The notes below the pieces were generated by a model. The model was given only the letters and a program-made list of their open reading frames with translations, did not search any database and was not told where the DNA came from. A DNA stretch of 5,018 nt, from NCBI GenBank assembly GCA_007129145.1, contig SKWC01000070.1:1-5018 (forward strand), given 5' to 3'. Below are positions 1 through 5,018 of this stretch, in pieces. Each line of letters starts with the position of its first letter. The stretch's first letter is position 1. The position numbers and the translations under genes were made by a program. This DNA comes from Rubritepida sp. (GTDB taxonomy: Bacteria; Pseudomonadota; Alphaproteobacteria; Acetobacterales; Acetobacteraceae).

Positions 1-402
1 CTGGATGTGGCGCGCGCGCTGGCGCTGACCGGGCCGCTGGGGTTCACCGACCGCATCCACGGGCCGCGCCGCTGCGACCCCGCCGCGCAGGGCGATGTGG
101 TGCTGGCGCGCAAGGACACGCCGGCCAGCTACCATCTCTGCGTGACCCATGACGATGCGGCGCAGGGTGTGACCCTGGTCACGCGGGGGGAGGACCTGCT
201 GGAGGCGACCGATATCCACCGCCTGCTGCAGGCGCTGATGGGCTGGCCCGAGCCCGAATACGCCCACCACCCGCTGATGCTCGGCCCCGATGGGAAGCGG
301 CTGGCCAAGCGCGAGGGCGCCCCTGCCCTCGCCGCCCTGCGCGCGGCCGGCCGCGGCCCGGCCGAGGTGCGGGCGATGGCGGGCTTCCCGGACTGCCCCT
401 AG
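1..402 (+). CDS. gluQ: Glutamyl-Q tRNA(Asp) synthetase, C-terminal part (5' end outside window)
   Basis: This is the C-terminal portion (133 codons visible) of a GluQ-type enzyme, a truncated class I glutamyl-tRNA synthetase paralogue. The family activates glutamate and attaches it to the queuosine base at the tRNA(Asp) anticodon in the cytoplasm. Seen here: a GDVVLARKDTPASYHL stretch followed by a DDAAQGVTLVTRGEDLL block (the Rossmann-fold segment shared with GluRS), then the pairing HHPLML...DGKRLAKREGAP. KRLAKR (295-312) is the counterpart of the class I KMSKS signature. The protein stops soon after this motif and lacks an anticodon-binding domain, which separates GluQ from full-length GltX. 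The N-terminal HIGH-like motif and the zinc-binding cysteines would lie upstream of the window. The reading frame is open to base 1, so the GTG at 7 is internal and not the start. The TAG stop lies 10 bases before the transporter gene. Confidence 0.9.
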   Translation: MDVARALALTGPLGFTDRIHGPRRCDPAAQGDVVLARKDTPASYHLCVTHDDAAQGVTLVTRGEDLLEATDIHRLLQALMGWPEPEYAHHPLMLGPDGKRLAKREGAPALAALRAAGRGPAEVRAMAGFPDCP

Positions 403-412
403 ACTGCGACTC

Positions 413-1312
413 GTGACACCGCGCGCCGCAGGCTTGGTTCTACTTTTGATCACGGCGTTCGGTTGGGGCTCCAACTGGCCGCTGCTGAAGATGCTGCTGA
501 CCGAGATGCCGCCGCTGGCCGCGCGCTCCTATGCGGGGTTCCTGGCGGCGGCGCTGCTGGCGCTGGTGGCGCTGGCGATGCGCCAGAGCCTGGCCGTGCC
601 GCGCGCCATCTGGCCCCGGCTGTGCCTGTTCGCCCTGTTGAACGTGACCGCCTGGATGGGGCTGTCCACCATCGCGCTGCTGTGGCTGGACGCGGCCGAG
701 GGCGCGATCATCGCCTACACCATGCCGGTCTGGGCCGCGCTGCTGGCCTGGCTGATGCTGAAGGAACCGATGGGCTGGGCGAAGATCGTCGCACTCTGCC
801 TGGGCGGGACGGGCATCGGGCTGCTCTTCGCCGGCCAGCCCTTCGACATCGCGGCCGACAAATACCTGGGCGCGGCGATGATCCTGACCGCAGCCATCCT
901 CTTCGCGCTCGGCGCGGTGCTGGCCAAGGGCGGGCCGCTGCCGCTGCCGCCGCTGGCGGTCGTGACCTGGCAGCTGCTGCTGGGCTGCGCCCCCCTTTTC
1001 ATCGCCTCGCTGCTGGTCGAGGAGGTCGCGCTCGGCGCGATCTCGGCGCGCGGCTGGGCCAGCTTCCTGTGGATGGCCGTGATGTCGCTTGCGATCTCCT
1101 ACCTCACCTGGTTCGGCGCGCTGCGGCGGCTGCCGGCCTCCTCCGCCGCGCTGGGCACGCTGCTGGCGCCGGTGATCGGCACGCTGGGTGCGGGGCTGCT
1201 GCTGGAGGAGGCGCTGGGCTGGCCGCAATTCGCGGCACTCGGCTGCATTGTGCTGGCGGTGCTGCTGGCGGCGCGCAGCGCGCCGGTCGCCCCGCGGGTG
1301 GCCGCGCCATGA
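413..1312 (+). CDS. EamA/DMT-superfamily inner-membrane transporter
   Basis: A 299-residue, strongly hydrophobic protein with about ten predicted membrane helices (roughly residues 7-24, 33-53, 69-90, 95-114, 122-140, 151-171, 180-201, 213-233, 242-264, 266-286). It has the two-repeat layout of the EamA (drug/metabolite transporter) family. Family-like features are the N-terminal FGWGSNWPLLK segment and the AIIAYTMPVWAALLAWLMLKE segment closing the first repeat. The second repeat has the equivalent LGTLLAPVIGTLGAGLLLEEALGW. Members usually export amino acids, metabolites or drugs, and the substrate cannot be told from sequence. I chose GTG at 413 because it gives the normal family length, places the first helix right after a short basic N-terminus, and starts just after the gluQ stop. 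No clear Shine-Dalgarno sequence precedes it, so translation may rely on coupling to gluQ. A longer in-frame reading from 290 would run inside gluQ and is unlikely. The stop codon overlaps the next gene's ATG. Confidence 0.88.
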   Translation: MTPRAAGLVLLLITAFGWGSNWPLLKMLLTEMPPLAARSYAGFLAAALLALVALAMRQSLAVPRAIWPRLCLFALLNVTAWMGLSTIALLWLDAAEGAIIAYTMPVWAALLAWLMLKEPMGWAKIVALCLGGTGIGLLFAGQPFDIAADKYLGAAMILTAAILFALGAVLAKGGPLPLPPLAVVTWQLLLGCAPLFIASLLVEEVALGAISARGWASFLWMAVMSLAISYLTWFGALRRLPASSAALGTLLAPVIGTLGAGLLLEEALGWPQFAALGCIVLAVLLAARSAPVAPRVAAP

Positions 1313-2493
1313 GCGATCTGCCGCTGCTGCGCCTGCTGCCCGGCCGCGACCGGCGGGTGAAATCGGGCCACCCCTGGGTGTTCTCGAACGAGATCGCCAT
1401 GACGCCCGCCGCGCGCGCCCTGCCCCCGGGCGGTGCGGTGCGGATCGAGGGCGATGACGGCGTGAAGCATGGCGTGTGGCAGTTCAACCCGCACAGCCTG
1501 ATCGCCGCACGCCTGCTGGACCGCGAGCCCGCCGCCATCCCCGACGCCGCCTGGTTCCGCGCGCGGCTTGCGGCGGCCATCGCGCTGCGCCGGCGGCTCG
1601 GTCTCGGCGCGCATGCGCGGCTGGTGCATGCGGAGGCCGATGGCCTGCCCGGGCTGATCCTGGACCGCCACGGCGATGCGCTGGCGCTGCAGGCCAACAC
1701 CGCGGGCATGGAGGCCGCCACGCCGCTGATCCTGGAGGCGCTGCGTGGCCTGCTCGCCCCGCGCTGCGTGGTGGCGCGCAACGACAGCGCGGTGCGCGCG
1801 CTGGAGGGGCTGCCCCAGGAGGCCCGGCTGCTGCACGGCACCGACGCCACCGCCACCGTCGAGGAAGGCGGGCTCCGCTTCGCCCTCGACCTCATGGCCG
1901 GGCAGAAGACCGGCTGGTTCCACGACCAGCGCGAGAATCGCGCGCGGGTGGCGGCGCTGGCGCAGGGTGCCACGATGCTGGACGCCTTCTGCCACACCGG
2001 CGGCTTCGGGCTGACGGCGGCAGCCCAGGGCGCGGCATCCGTGACGCTGCTGGACCGCTCGGAGCCCGCGCTGGCGCTGGCCATGCGCACCGCCGAATCG
2101 CACGGGCTGGAGGGGCGCGTCACGCCGCTGCGCGCCGAGGCGCTGGAGGCGCTGGAGCGCATGGCCGCCGAGGGCCGGCGCTTCGACATCGTGGTGGCCG
2201 ACCCGCCCGCCTTCGCCAAGGCGCGCAAGGACATAGGGGCGGCGCTGCGCGCCTACCAGCGCCTCGCGCGGTTGGCGGCGACGCTGGTGGCGCCGGGCGG
2301 CTTCCTGTTCATCGCCTCATGCTCACACCATGTCGCGCCGCCGGATTTCGCGACCGCGGTGGCGCAGGGGCTGTGGCGGGCGCGGCGCGAGGCGCGGCTG
2401 CTGTTCAGCGGCGGCGCGGGCCCCGACCACCCGGTGCATCCGATGCTGCCCGAGAGCGCCTATCTGAAGGCGCAGCTTTTCGCGCTGGCGTGA
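1309..2493 (+). CDS. rlmI: RlmI-like class I SAM-dependent 23S rRNA (cytosine-C5) methyltransferase
   Basis: A 394-residue protein, almost the length of E. coli RlmI, which makes m5C1962 in 23S rRNA. Domain order: N-terminal PUA-like domain (about residues 5-75, including RRVKSGHPWVFSNEI), a middle linker/EEHEA-like region, then a Rossmann methyltransferase domain (about 190-394). Seen motifs: GQKTGWFHDQREN at 198-210, the hallmark just before the SAM fold; SAM-binding LDAFCHTGGFG at 224-234; an acidic residue ending the next strand (LLDRS, D249); ADPPAF at 297-302; and SCSHH at 337-341 with the probable catalytic Cys338. The C-terminal DHPVHPMLPESAYLK is typical of the family. The ATG at 1309 overlaps the transporter stop (ATGA), pointing to translational coupling. 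The start is supported because the PUA domain begins immediately. The exact rRNA target is inferred from the family; an orthologue with another target cannot be excluded. Confidence 0.9.
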   Translation: MSDLPLLRLLPGRDRRVKSGHPWVFSNEIAMTPAARALPPGGAVRIEGDDGVKHGVWQFNPHSLIAARLLDREPAAIPDAAWFRARLAAAIALRRRLGLGAHARLVHAEADGLPGLILDRHGDALALQANTAGMEAATPLILEALRGLLAPRCVVARNDSAVRALEGLPQEARLLHGTDATATVEEGGLRFALDLMAGQKTGWFHDQRENRARVAALAQGATMLDAFCHTGGFGLTAAAQGAASVTLLDRSEPALALAMRTAESHGLEGRVTPLRAEALEALERMAAEGRRFDIVVADPPAFAKARKDIGAALRAYQRLARLAATLVAPGGFLFIASCSHHVAPPDFATAVAQGLWRARREARLLFSGGAGPDHPVHPMLPESAYLKAQLFALA

Positions 2494-2900
2494 GGCTGGA
2501 GGCCGCCTACCGGCGCAGCCTGTATTGCGCGGGGCCGGTCGCGGCACGGCCCGGCCGGCGCAGCGCCTCGGCCGATGCCTGGCTGGCGGCGCATGGGCTG
2601 CGCGCGGGAGCGATTCTGACCGCGTGGAACCCCGGCAGCCGGCGGCATCCGCGCGGCTGGAACGAGGCGCGGCAGCGCAAACTGGCCGCCGCCGCCCGGC
2701 GCCTGCCCTGCGCGGAAGGCTGGAGCGGGCTTGGCGGCTGGTGGGAGCACACGCTGCTGCTGGGCGGCGATCCGCGGCGTGTCGCGGTGCTGGCGCGGCG
2801 CTTCCGCCAGCGTGCGGTGCTGCTGCTGCGCCGCGGCCGGCCGGCCGTGCTGGCCTATGCGCCGTCCTTCGTGTCGAAATGCGCCTTCACCGCCCGGTAG
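2490..2900 (+). CDS. DUF3293-like small protein with overprinted C-terminal tail
   Basis: A 136-residue, arginine-rich soluble protein resembling the DUF3293 family, whose biochemical role is unknown. Recognisable parts are an initial tyrosine-containing YRRSLY segment (residues 7-12), the LTAWNPGSRRHPRGWNEARQ block (about 43-61) that is the family signature, and a late hydrophobic/arginine section (LARRFRQRAVLLL) where the family usually has a FGQ-A type ending. GTG at 2490 is the only reasonable start: it overlaps the methyltransferase TGA as GTGA, and no ATG or GTG follows in frame before the conserved block. A GAAGG at 2466-2470 is too far upstream to be a good ribosome binding site, so reinitiation after rlmI is likely. 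The last 14 or so residues, after about Tyr123, lie beyond the part I can align from memory. They are encoded antisense to the end of the convergent small membrane protein gene. Family assignment is moderately sure. Confidence 0.75.
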   Translation: MRLEAAYRRSLYCAGPVAARPGRRSASADAWLAAHGLRAGAILTAWNPGSRRHPRGWNEARQRKLAAAARRLPCAEGWSGLGGWWEHTLLLGGDPRRVAVLARRFRQRAVLLLRRGRPAVLAYAPSFVSKCAFTAR

Positions 2901-3046
2901 GCGACGAACAGCCCGGCCAGGAACAGCAGGAAGCCGAGCGTGTCGGGCGCGAGCGAGAGGCGGAAATCCCCCCAGGCCGCCAGCACCAACCCGAGGATCG
3001 CCGCGATCCCCGCGGCCAGGATGCGCAGAACCGTGCCGATCTCCAT
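2855..3046 (-). CDS. Small two-helix membrane protein, 63 residues, unknown function
   Basis: I do not recognise a named family. The 63-residue product has two clear hydrophobic segments: residues about 5-25 (containing ILAAGIAAILGLVLAAW) and about 34-50 (containing TLGFLLFLAGLFVAY). They are joined by a short polar loop (GDFRLSLAPD) and followed by a basic/acidic tail (RAVKAHFDTKDGA). By the positive-inside rule this suggests a membrane hairpin with both ends in the cytoplasm. The ATG at 3046 lies 17 bases after the patatin stop and is preceded by a good purine-rich site, so it is probably the third gene of the bdhA-patatin operon. The hydrophobic pattern, the ribosome binding site and the gene position all support real coding. 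Its 3' end runs 46 bases into the convergent DUF3293-like gene. Function could be anything from an accessory subunit to a membrane anchor. Confidence 0.7.
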   Translation of the reverse strand: MEIGTVLRILAAGIAAILGLVLAAWGDFRLSLAPDTLGFLLFLAGLFVAYRAVKAHFDTKDGA

Positions 3047-3055
3047 GAAGGCGGG

Positions 3056-3064
3056 CCCTCTCCC
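3056..3064 (-). promoter_or_regulatory. Ribosome binding site of the small membrane protein gene, fused to the patatin stop
   Basis: On the minus strand the patatin TAG stop runs straight into a purine block, so the bases read TAGGGAGAGGG, ending 9 nt before the ATG at 3046. The last G of the stop codon is the first G of the block. A ribosome terminating on patatin would sit on this site, so coupled translation is likely. This site supports the chosen start. Confidence 0.6.
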
Positions 3065-4137
3065 TACAGGTAACGCTGGATGTCCAGGCTGCTCTCGCGG
3101 CCCAGGCGGTCGAAGTTCTTGGCCAGGAACGAATCCGCCGCCTCGCGCCCATAGTTGCGCAGCGTTTGCAGGAAGTCCCAGTCGCCGTTGAACTTGGTGC
3201 TCATCTTGAAGTTCCGCATGCGCTCCTCGTCCTCGATGCTGTGCAGGAAGATGCGGCGGTAGCGCGGCTGCTCAAGACGGCCTGCCTCCAGCATGCGCTG
3301 CACGAAGTCGATGGCGCGCATCTCGCTCATGAGGCTGGCGTTGAAGGTGATCTCGTTCAGCCGGTTCATGATGTCCGAGGAGGTGGTGGGCACCTCCGGG
3401 CGGATCAGCGGGTTGAGCTGCACGATGACGATGTCGGGGGTGGCGCGGTCGTGATAGAGCGGCCACAGCGCCGGGTTGCCCAGGTAGCCGCCGTCCCAAT
3501 AGGCCTCGCCGTCGATCTCGACGGCCTTGAAGATGTTGGGCAGGCAGGCCGAGGCCAGCAGCGCATCCACCGTGATCTCATGGCGGTTGAACACGCGCGG
3601 CTTGCCGGTGCGGACGTTGGTGGCCGAGATGAACAGCCGGATGCCGGCCTTGTCCTCGCGCAGGCGCTCGAAGTCGAGGCTCTGCTCCAGCGCGCGGCGC
3701 AGCGGGTTGAACTCCATCGGGAAGGGGTTGAACTGGTAGGGGCTGAGCAGCCGCGTGGCGGTGTCGAAGGCGTTCCAGGCCATGGAATAGGTCAGGTCCC
3801 AGCCCCACAGGGCCTTCTCGAAGGGGGTGGCGCGCAGCGGCGAGACGGCGAATTTCGCCCCCAGCGCCCGCCAGAAGCGGTCCAGCGCGTCCTTCGCACC
3901 CTGCCGCCCGCCCTCCAGCAGGCCGAGCGCGAGCACCGCGCCGTTGATCGCCCCCGCCGAGGTGCCCGACAGCCCGTCGAAGCTGATGCGCTCATCCTCC
4001 AGGAGGCGGTCCAGCGCGCCCCAGGTGAAGGCGCCATGGGTGCCGCCGCCCTGCAGGGCGAGGTTCACCCGCTTCTCGCGCACCGCGCCGGGCGCGGGGG
4101 CGGCGGGCAGCGGCGGCGTGCCAGTGTCGGGGGGCAT
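3064..4137 (-). CDS. Patatin-like phospholipase / serine acyl hydrolase
   Basis: A 357-residue protein with the complete patatin catalytic set. The glycine-rich oxyanion loop LQGGGTHGAF is at residues 28-37. The nucleophile elbow is G58-T59-S60-A61-G62 (GxSxG, Ser60). The dyad aspartate is in YWDGGYLGNPALWPLY, with D215-G216-G217. Patatins hydrolyse acyl esters of phospholipids or related lipids by a Ser-Asp dyad. The C-terminal part (about 240-357, including RLNEITFNASLMSEMRAID) looks like the DUF3734 extension found on many proteobacterial patatins. The first 20 residues are proline/alanine-rich and low complexity, with no convincing signal peptide, so a cytoplasmic or membrane-associated protein is expected. 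The ATG overlaps the bdhA stop as TGATG, indicating coupling. The pairing with bdhA hints at lipid or polyhydroxybutyrate metabolism, but the natural substrate is not shown by the sequence. Confidence 0.92.
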   Translation of the reverse strand: MPPDTGTPPLPAAPAPGAVREKRVNLALQGGGTHGAFTWGALDRLLEDERISFDGLSGTSAGAINGAVLALGLLEGGRQGAKDALDRFWRALGAKFAVSPLRATPFEKALWGWDLTYSMAWNAFDTATRLLSPYQFNPFPMEFNPLRRALEQSLDFERLREDKAGIRLFISATNVRTGKPRVFNRHEITVDALLASACLPNIFKAVEIDGEAYWDGGYLGNPALWPLYHDRATPDIVIVQLNPLIRPEVPTTSSDIMNRLNEITFNASLMSEMRAIDFVQRMLEAGRLEQPRYRRIFLHSIEDEERMRNFKMSTKFNGDWDFLQTLRNYGREAADSFLAKNFDRLGRESSLDIQRYL

Positions 4138-4931
4138 CAGGCGGCGAGCCAGCCGCCATCAATGGACAGCGCCGCGCCATTCACCCCGCCCGAGCCGGGG
4201 CCCACCAGGTAGAGCGCCATGCGCGCGACCTCATCCACCTCGACCCAGCGCTTGGAAGGCTGCTTGGCCAGCAGGTGGTCGCGCAGCGCCTCCTCCTCGC
4301 TGATGCCGTGCTTCTCGGCCAGCGGCTTGACCTGCGCCTCAGCCAGCGGGGTGCGCACGAAGCCGGGGCAGATGGCGTTGCAGGTGATCGGCGCCTCGGC
4401 GATTTCCAGCGCGACCGATTTGGTCAGGCCGACCACGCCATGCTTCGCCGCGACATAGGCGGTCTTGTAGGGCGAGGCGACCAGCCCGTGCGCGGAGGCG
4501 ACGTTGATGATGCGCCCGTGACCGCGCGCCAGCATCCCCGGCAGGGCGGCGCGGATGGCGTGGAAGTTCGAGGAGAGGTTGATCGCGATGATCGCGTCCC
4601 ATTTCTCCGGCGGGAAATCCTGCACCGGCGAGACATGCTGGATGCCGGCGTTGTTCACCAGTATGTCGAGCCGGCCGGAGAGCGCCTCGGCCTCGCGCAC
4701 CATCGCCTCGATCTCGGCGGGCCTGGACATGTCGGCGGCGCTGTAGGGGCACTGGGCCACGCCCATCAGCGCGCCGATCTCGGCCCGCGCGGCGGCGATG
4801 TCCTCGGGCTTGCCGAAGCCGTTGAGCATGACCTTGGCGCCCGCCGCGGCGAAGATGCGCGCGATGCCGAGCCCGATGCCCGAAGTGGAGCCGGTGATCA
4901 GCGCCACCTGGCCGTCGAGAATGCGTTCCAT
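4137..4931 (-). CDS. bdhA: 3-hydroxybutyrate dehydrogenase (short-chain dehydrogenase)
   Basis: A 264-residue classical SDR. It oxidises D-3-hydroxybutyrate to acetoacetate with NAD+, the step after polyhydroxybutyrate breakdown. Seen: cofactor motif T13-G14-S15-T16-S17-G18-I19-G20, NNAG at 93-96, Asn118, Ser146, and Y159-V-A-A-K163, so the catalytic tetrad is complete. The residues I recall as substrate-carboxylate and lid contacts in characterised bacterial enzymes are present with a constant offset: Gln98, His148, Lys156, Gln200 and C-terminal Trp261. This argues for true 3-hydroxybutyrate specificity over a generic SDR. The CPGWV tryptophan of familiar homologues is Phe191 here. The ATG at 4931 gives the normal family length and has a ribosome binding site just upstream. 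The frame stays open to the window edge, but that extension (29 residues) is compositionally odd and covers the promoter region. First gene of a coupled bdhA-patatin-small membrane protein operon. Confidence 0.93.
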   Translation of the reverse strand: MERILDGQVALITGSTSGIGLGIARIFAAAGAKVMLNGFGKPEDIAAARAEIGALMGVAQCPYSAADMSRPAEIEAMVREAEALSGRLDILVNNAGIQHVSPVQDFPPEKWDAIIAINLSSNFHAIRAALPGMLARGHGRIINVASAHGLVASPYKTAYVAAKHGVVGLTKSVALEIAEAPITCNAICPGFVRTPLAEAQVKPLAEKHGISEEEALRDHLLAKQPSKRWVEVDEVARMALYLVGPGSGGVNGAALSIDGGWLAA

Positions 4932-4935
4932 GCTG

Positions 4936-4943
4936 CCCTCTTC
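4936..4943 (-). promoter_or_regulatory. bdhA ribosome binding site
   Basis: On the minus strand GAAGAGGG ends 4 nt before the ATG at 4931. It is the best purine block in the leader and decides the start in favour of the 264-residue protein over the longer open frame. Confidence 0.6.
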
Positions 4944-4958
4944 ATGCCTCGGGCGGCA

Positions 4959-4987
4959 CGGATAGGCGGAATGCTGCGTTGCGGCAA
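4959..4987 (-). promoter_or_regulatory. Putative sigma-70-type promoter of the bdhA operon
   Basis: Reading the minus strand, TTGCCG (4987-4982) is followed by exactly 17 bases and then TATCCG (4964-4959). The -35 box matches TTGACA at four of six bases and the -10 box matches TATAAT at three of six, which is acceptable for a GC-rich alphaproteobacterium. A start about seven bases past the -10 box would give a leader of about 20 nt containing the ribosome binding site. This is a pattern match only, with no experimental support. Confidence 0.4.
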
Positions 4988-5018
4988 TGCCGCACGGGTA
5001 GGGTCGGCAATGCCGCAC
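4979..5018. promoter_or_regulatory. Putative operator: inverted repeat plus partial second copy upstream of bdhA
   Basis: Bases 4980-4994 form a perfect inverted repeat, TGCGGCA-A-TGCCGCA, with 7-base arms and a one-base centre. Nested in it is a second small palindrome, TTGC-G-GCAA, at 4979-4987. A 14-base direct repeat (CGGCAATGCCGCAC) occurs at 4982-4995 and again at 5005-5018, start to start 23 bases apart; the second copy keeps only 5-base arms. The first copy overlaps the putative -35 box, a typical place for a repressor site. TGC/GCA-containing palindromes are known for regulators of polyhydroxybutyrate and short-chain acyl-CoA metabolism in alphaproteobacteria (PhaR, RamB/ScfR types), but identity of the regulator is not established here. 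The second copy reaches the window edge, so more copies may lie beyond. Confidence 0.45.

Noticed and set aside
463..1308. Long plus-strand open frame in phase with rlmI, extending upstream across the transporter gene
   Set aside because: The translation is arginine/glycine/alanine-rich low-complexity sequence with no domain. The PUA domain starts right at the ATG at 1309, and the transporter explains this stretch in another frame.
1099..2234. Two long minus-strand open frames opposite rlmI
   Set aside because: Both overlap the well-supported methyltransferase. They give repetitive Gln/Arg/Ser/Ala-rich translations, as expected from antisense frames of very GC-rich DNA where stop codons are rare.
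2835..2846. Perfect 12-base palindrome GGCCGGCCGGCC near the end of the DUF3293-like gene, a possible terminator or protein site
   Set aside because: It encodes an ordinary Arg-Gly-Arg-Pro-Ala stretch in GC-rich codons, has no loop or following T-run for a terminator, and lies before the stop codon. Such runs are expected at this base composition.
2460..3152. Minus-strand open frame of 230 codons crossing the DUF3293-like gene, the small membrane protein gene and the patatin tail
   Set aside because: It runs across three better supported genes in a different frame and has a low-complexity Arg/Ala/Gly/Pro composition.
3166..4212. Plus-strand open frame of 348 codons antisense to the patatin and the end of bdhA
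   Set aside because: It is a shadow of the patatin, which has an intact catalytic dyad and family motifs. The translation shows only Gln/Arg/Val/Glu/Leu-biased sequence with no recognisable fold.
4898..4945. 15-codon upstream reading frame on the minus strand overlapping the bdhA start out of frame
   Set aside because: Its ATG has only a GAGG one base upstream, too close to work as a ribosome binding site, and the peptide shows no regulatory pattern. It is most likely chance.
4932..5018. N-terminal extension of bdhA to the GTG at the window edge
   Set aside because: The extension does not resemble any SDR N-terminus. A good ribosome binding site and a plausible promoter lie inside it, and the 264-residue version has the normal family length.

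Overview
The window looks like chromosomal DNA from a GC-rich alphaproteobacterium. Overall GC is very high by eye and third codon positions are almost all G or C. The gene set and the style of the proteins (a SYHL/KRLAKR-type GluQ, an RlmI-like methyltransferase, a 3-hydroxybutyrate dehydrogenase) are most reminiscent of Acetobacteraceae such as Roseomonas relatives. That placement is an inference from memory of the families, not a database result. There is no sign of phage, IS elements, CRISPR, tRNA or rRNA. Nearly every base is coding.

Plus strand, 1-2900: a tightly packed four-gene run. It starts with the C-terminal part of a GluQ-type glutamyl-Q tRNA(Asp) synthetase (cut by the window edge). 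Ten bases later comes an EamA/DMT-family ten-helix transporter with a GTG start. An RlmI-like PUA-plus-methyltransferase 23S rRNA m5C enzyme follows through an ATGA start/stop overlap, and a small DUF3293-like protein follows it through a GTGA overlap. The spacing suggests one translationally coupled transcript. Two members act on translation RNAs (tRNA and rRNA modification); the transporter and the DUF3293 protein have no known link to them.

Minus strand, 5018-2855: a convergent three-gene run. It begins with 3-hydroxybutyrate dehydrogenase (bdhA), preceded by a recognisable ribosome binding site, a plausible sigma-70-type promoter and a perfect inverted repeat overlapping the -35 box, with a second partial copy upstream. 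A patatin-like serine hydrolase/phospholipase is coupled to it by a TGATG overlap. A 63-residue two-helix membrane protein follows, and its ribosome binding site starts inside the patatin stop codon. BdhA oxidises 3-hydroxybutyrate from polyhydroxybutyrate or ketone-body turnover to acetoacetate. The patatin could supply or handle related acyl esters, but that is a hypothesis.

The two runs meet tail to tail and overlap by 46 bases (2855-2900). The last residues of the DUF3293 protein are therefore written antisense to the end of the small membrane protein, with no room for an ordinary intergenic terminator. I did not find a clearly novel multi-gene system. The points most worth checking are the putative operator in front of bdhA, the bdhA-patatin-small membrane protein module, and the overprinted convergent 3' ends.
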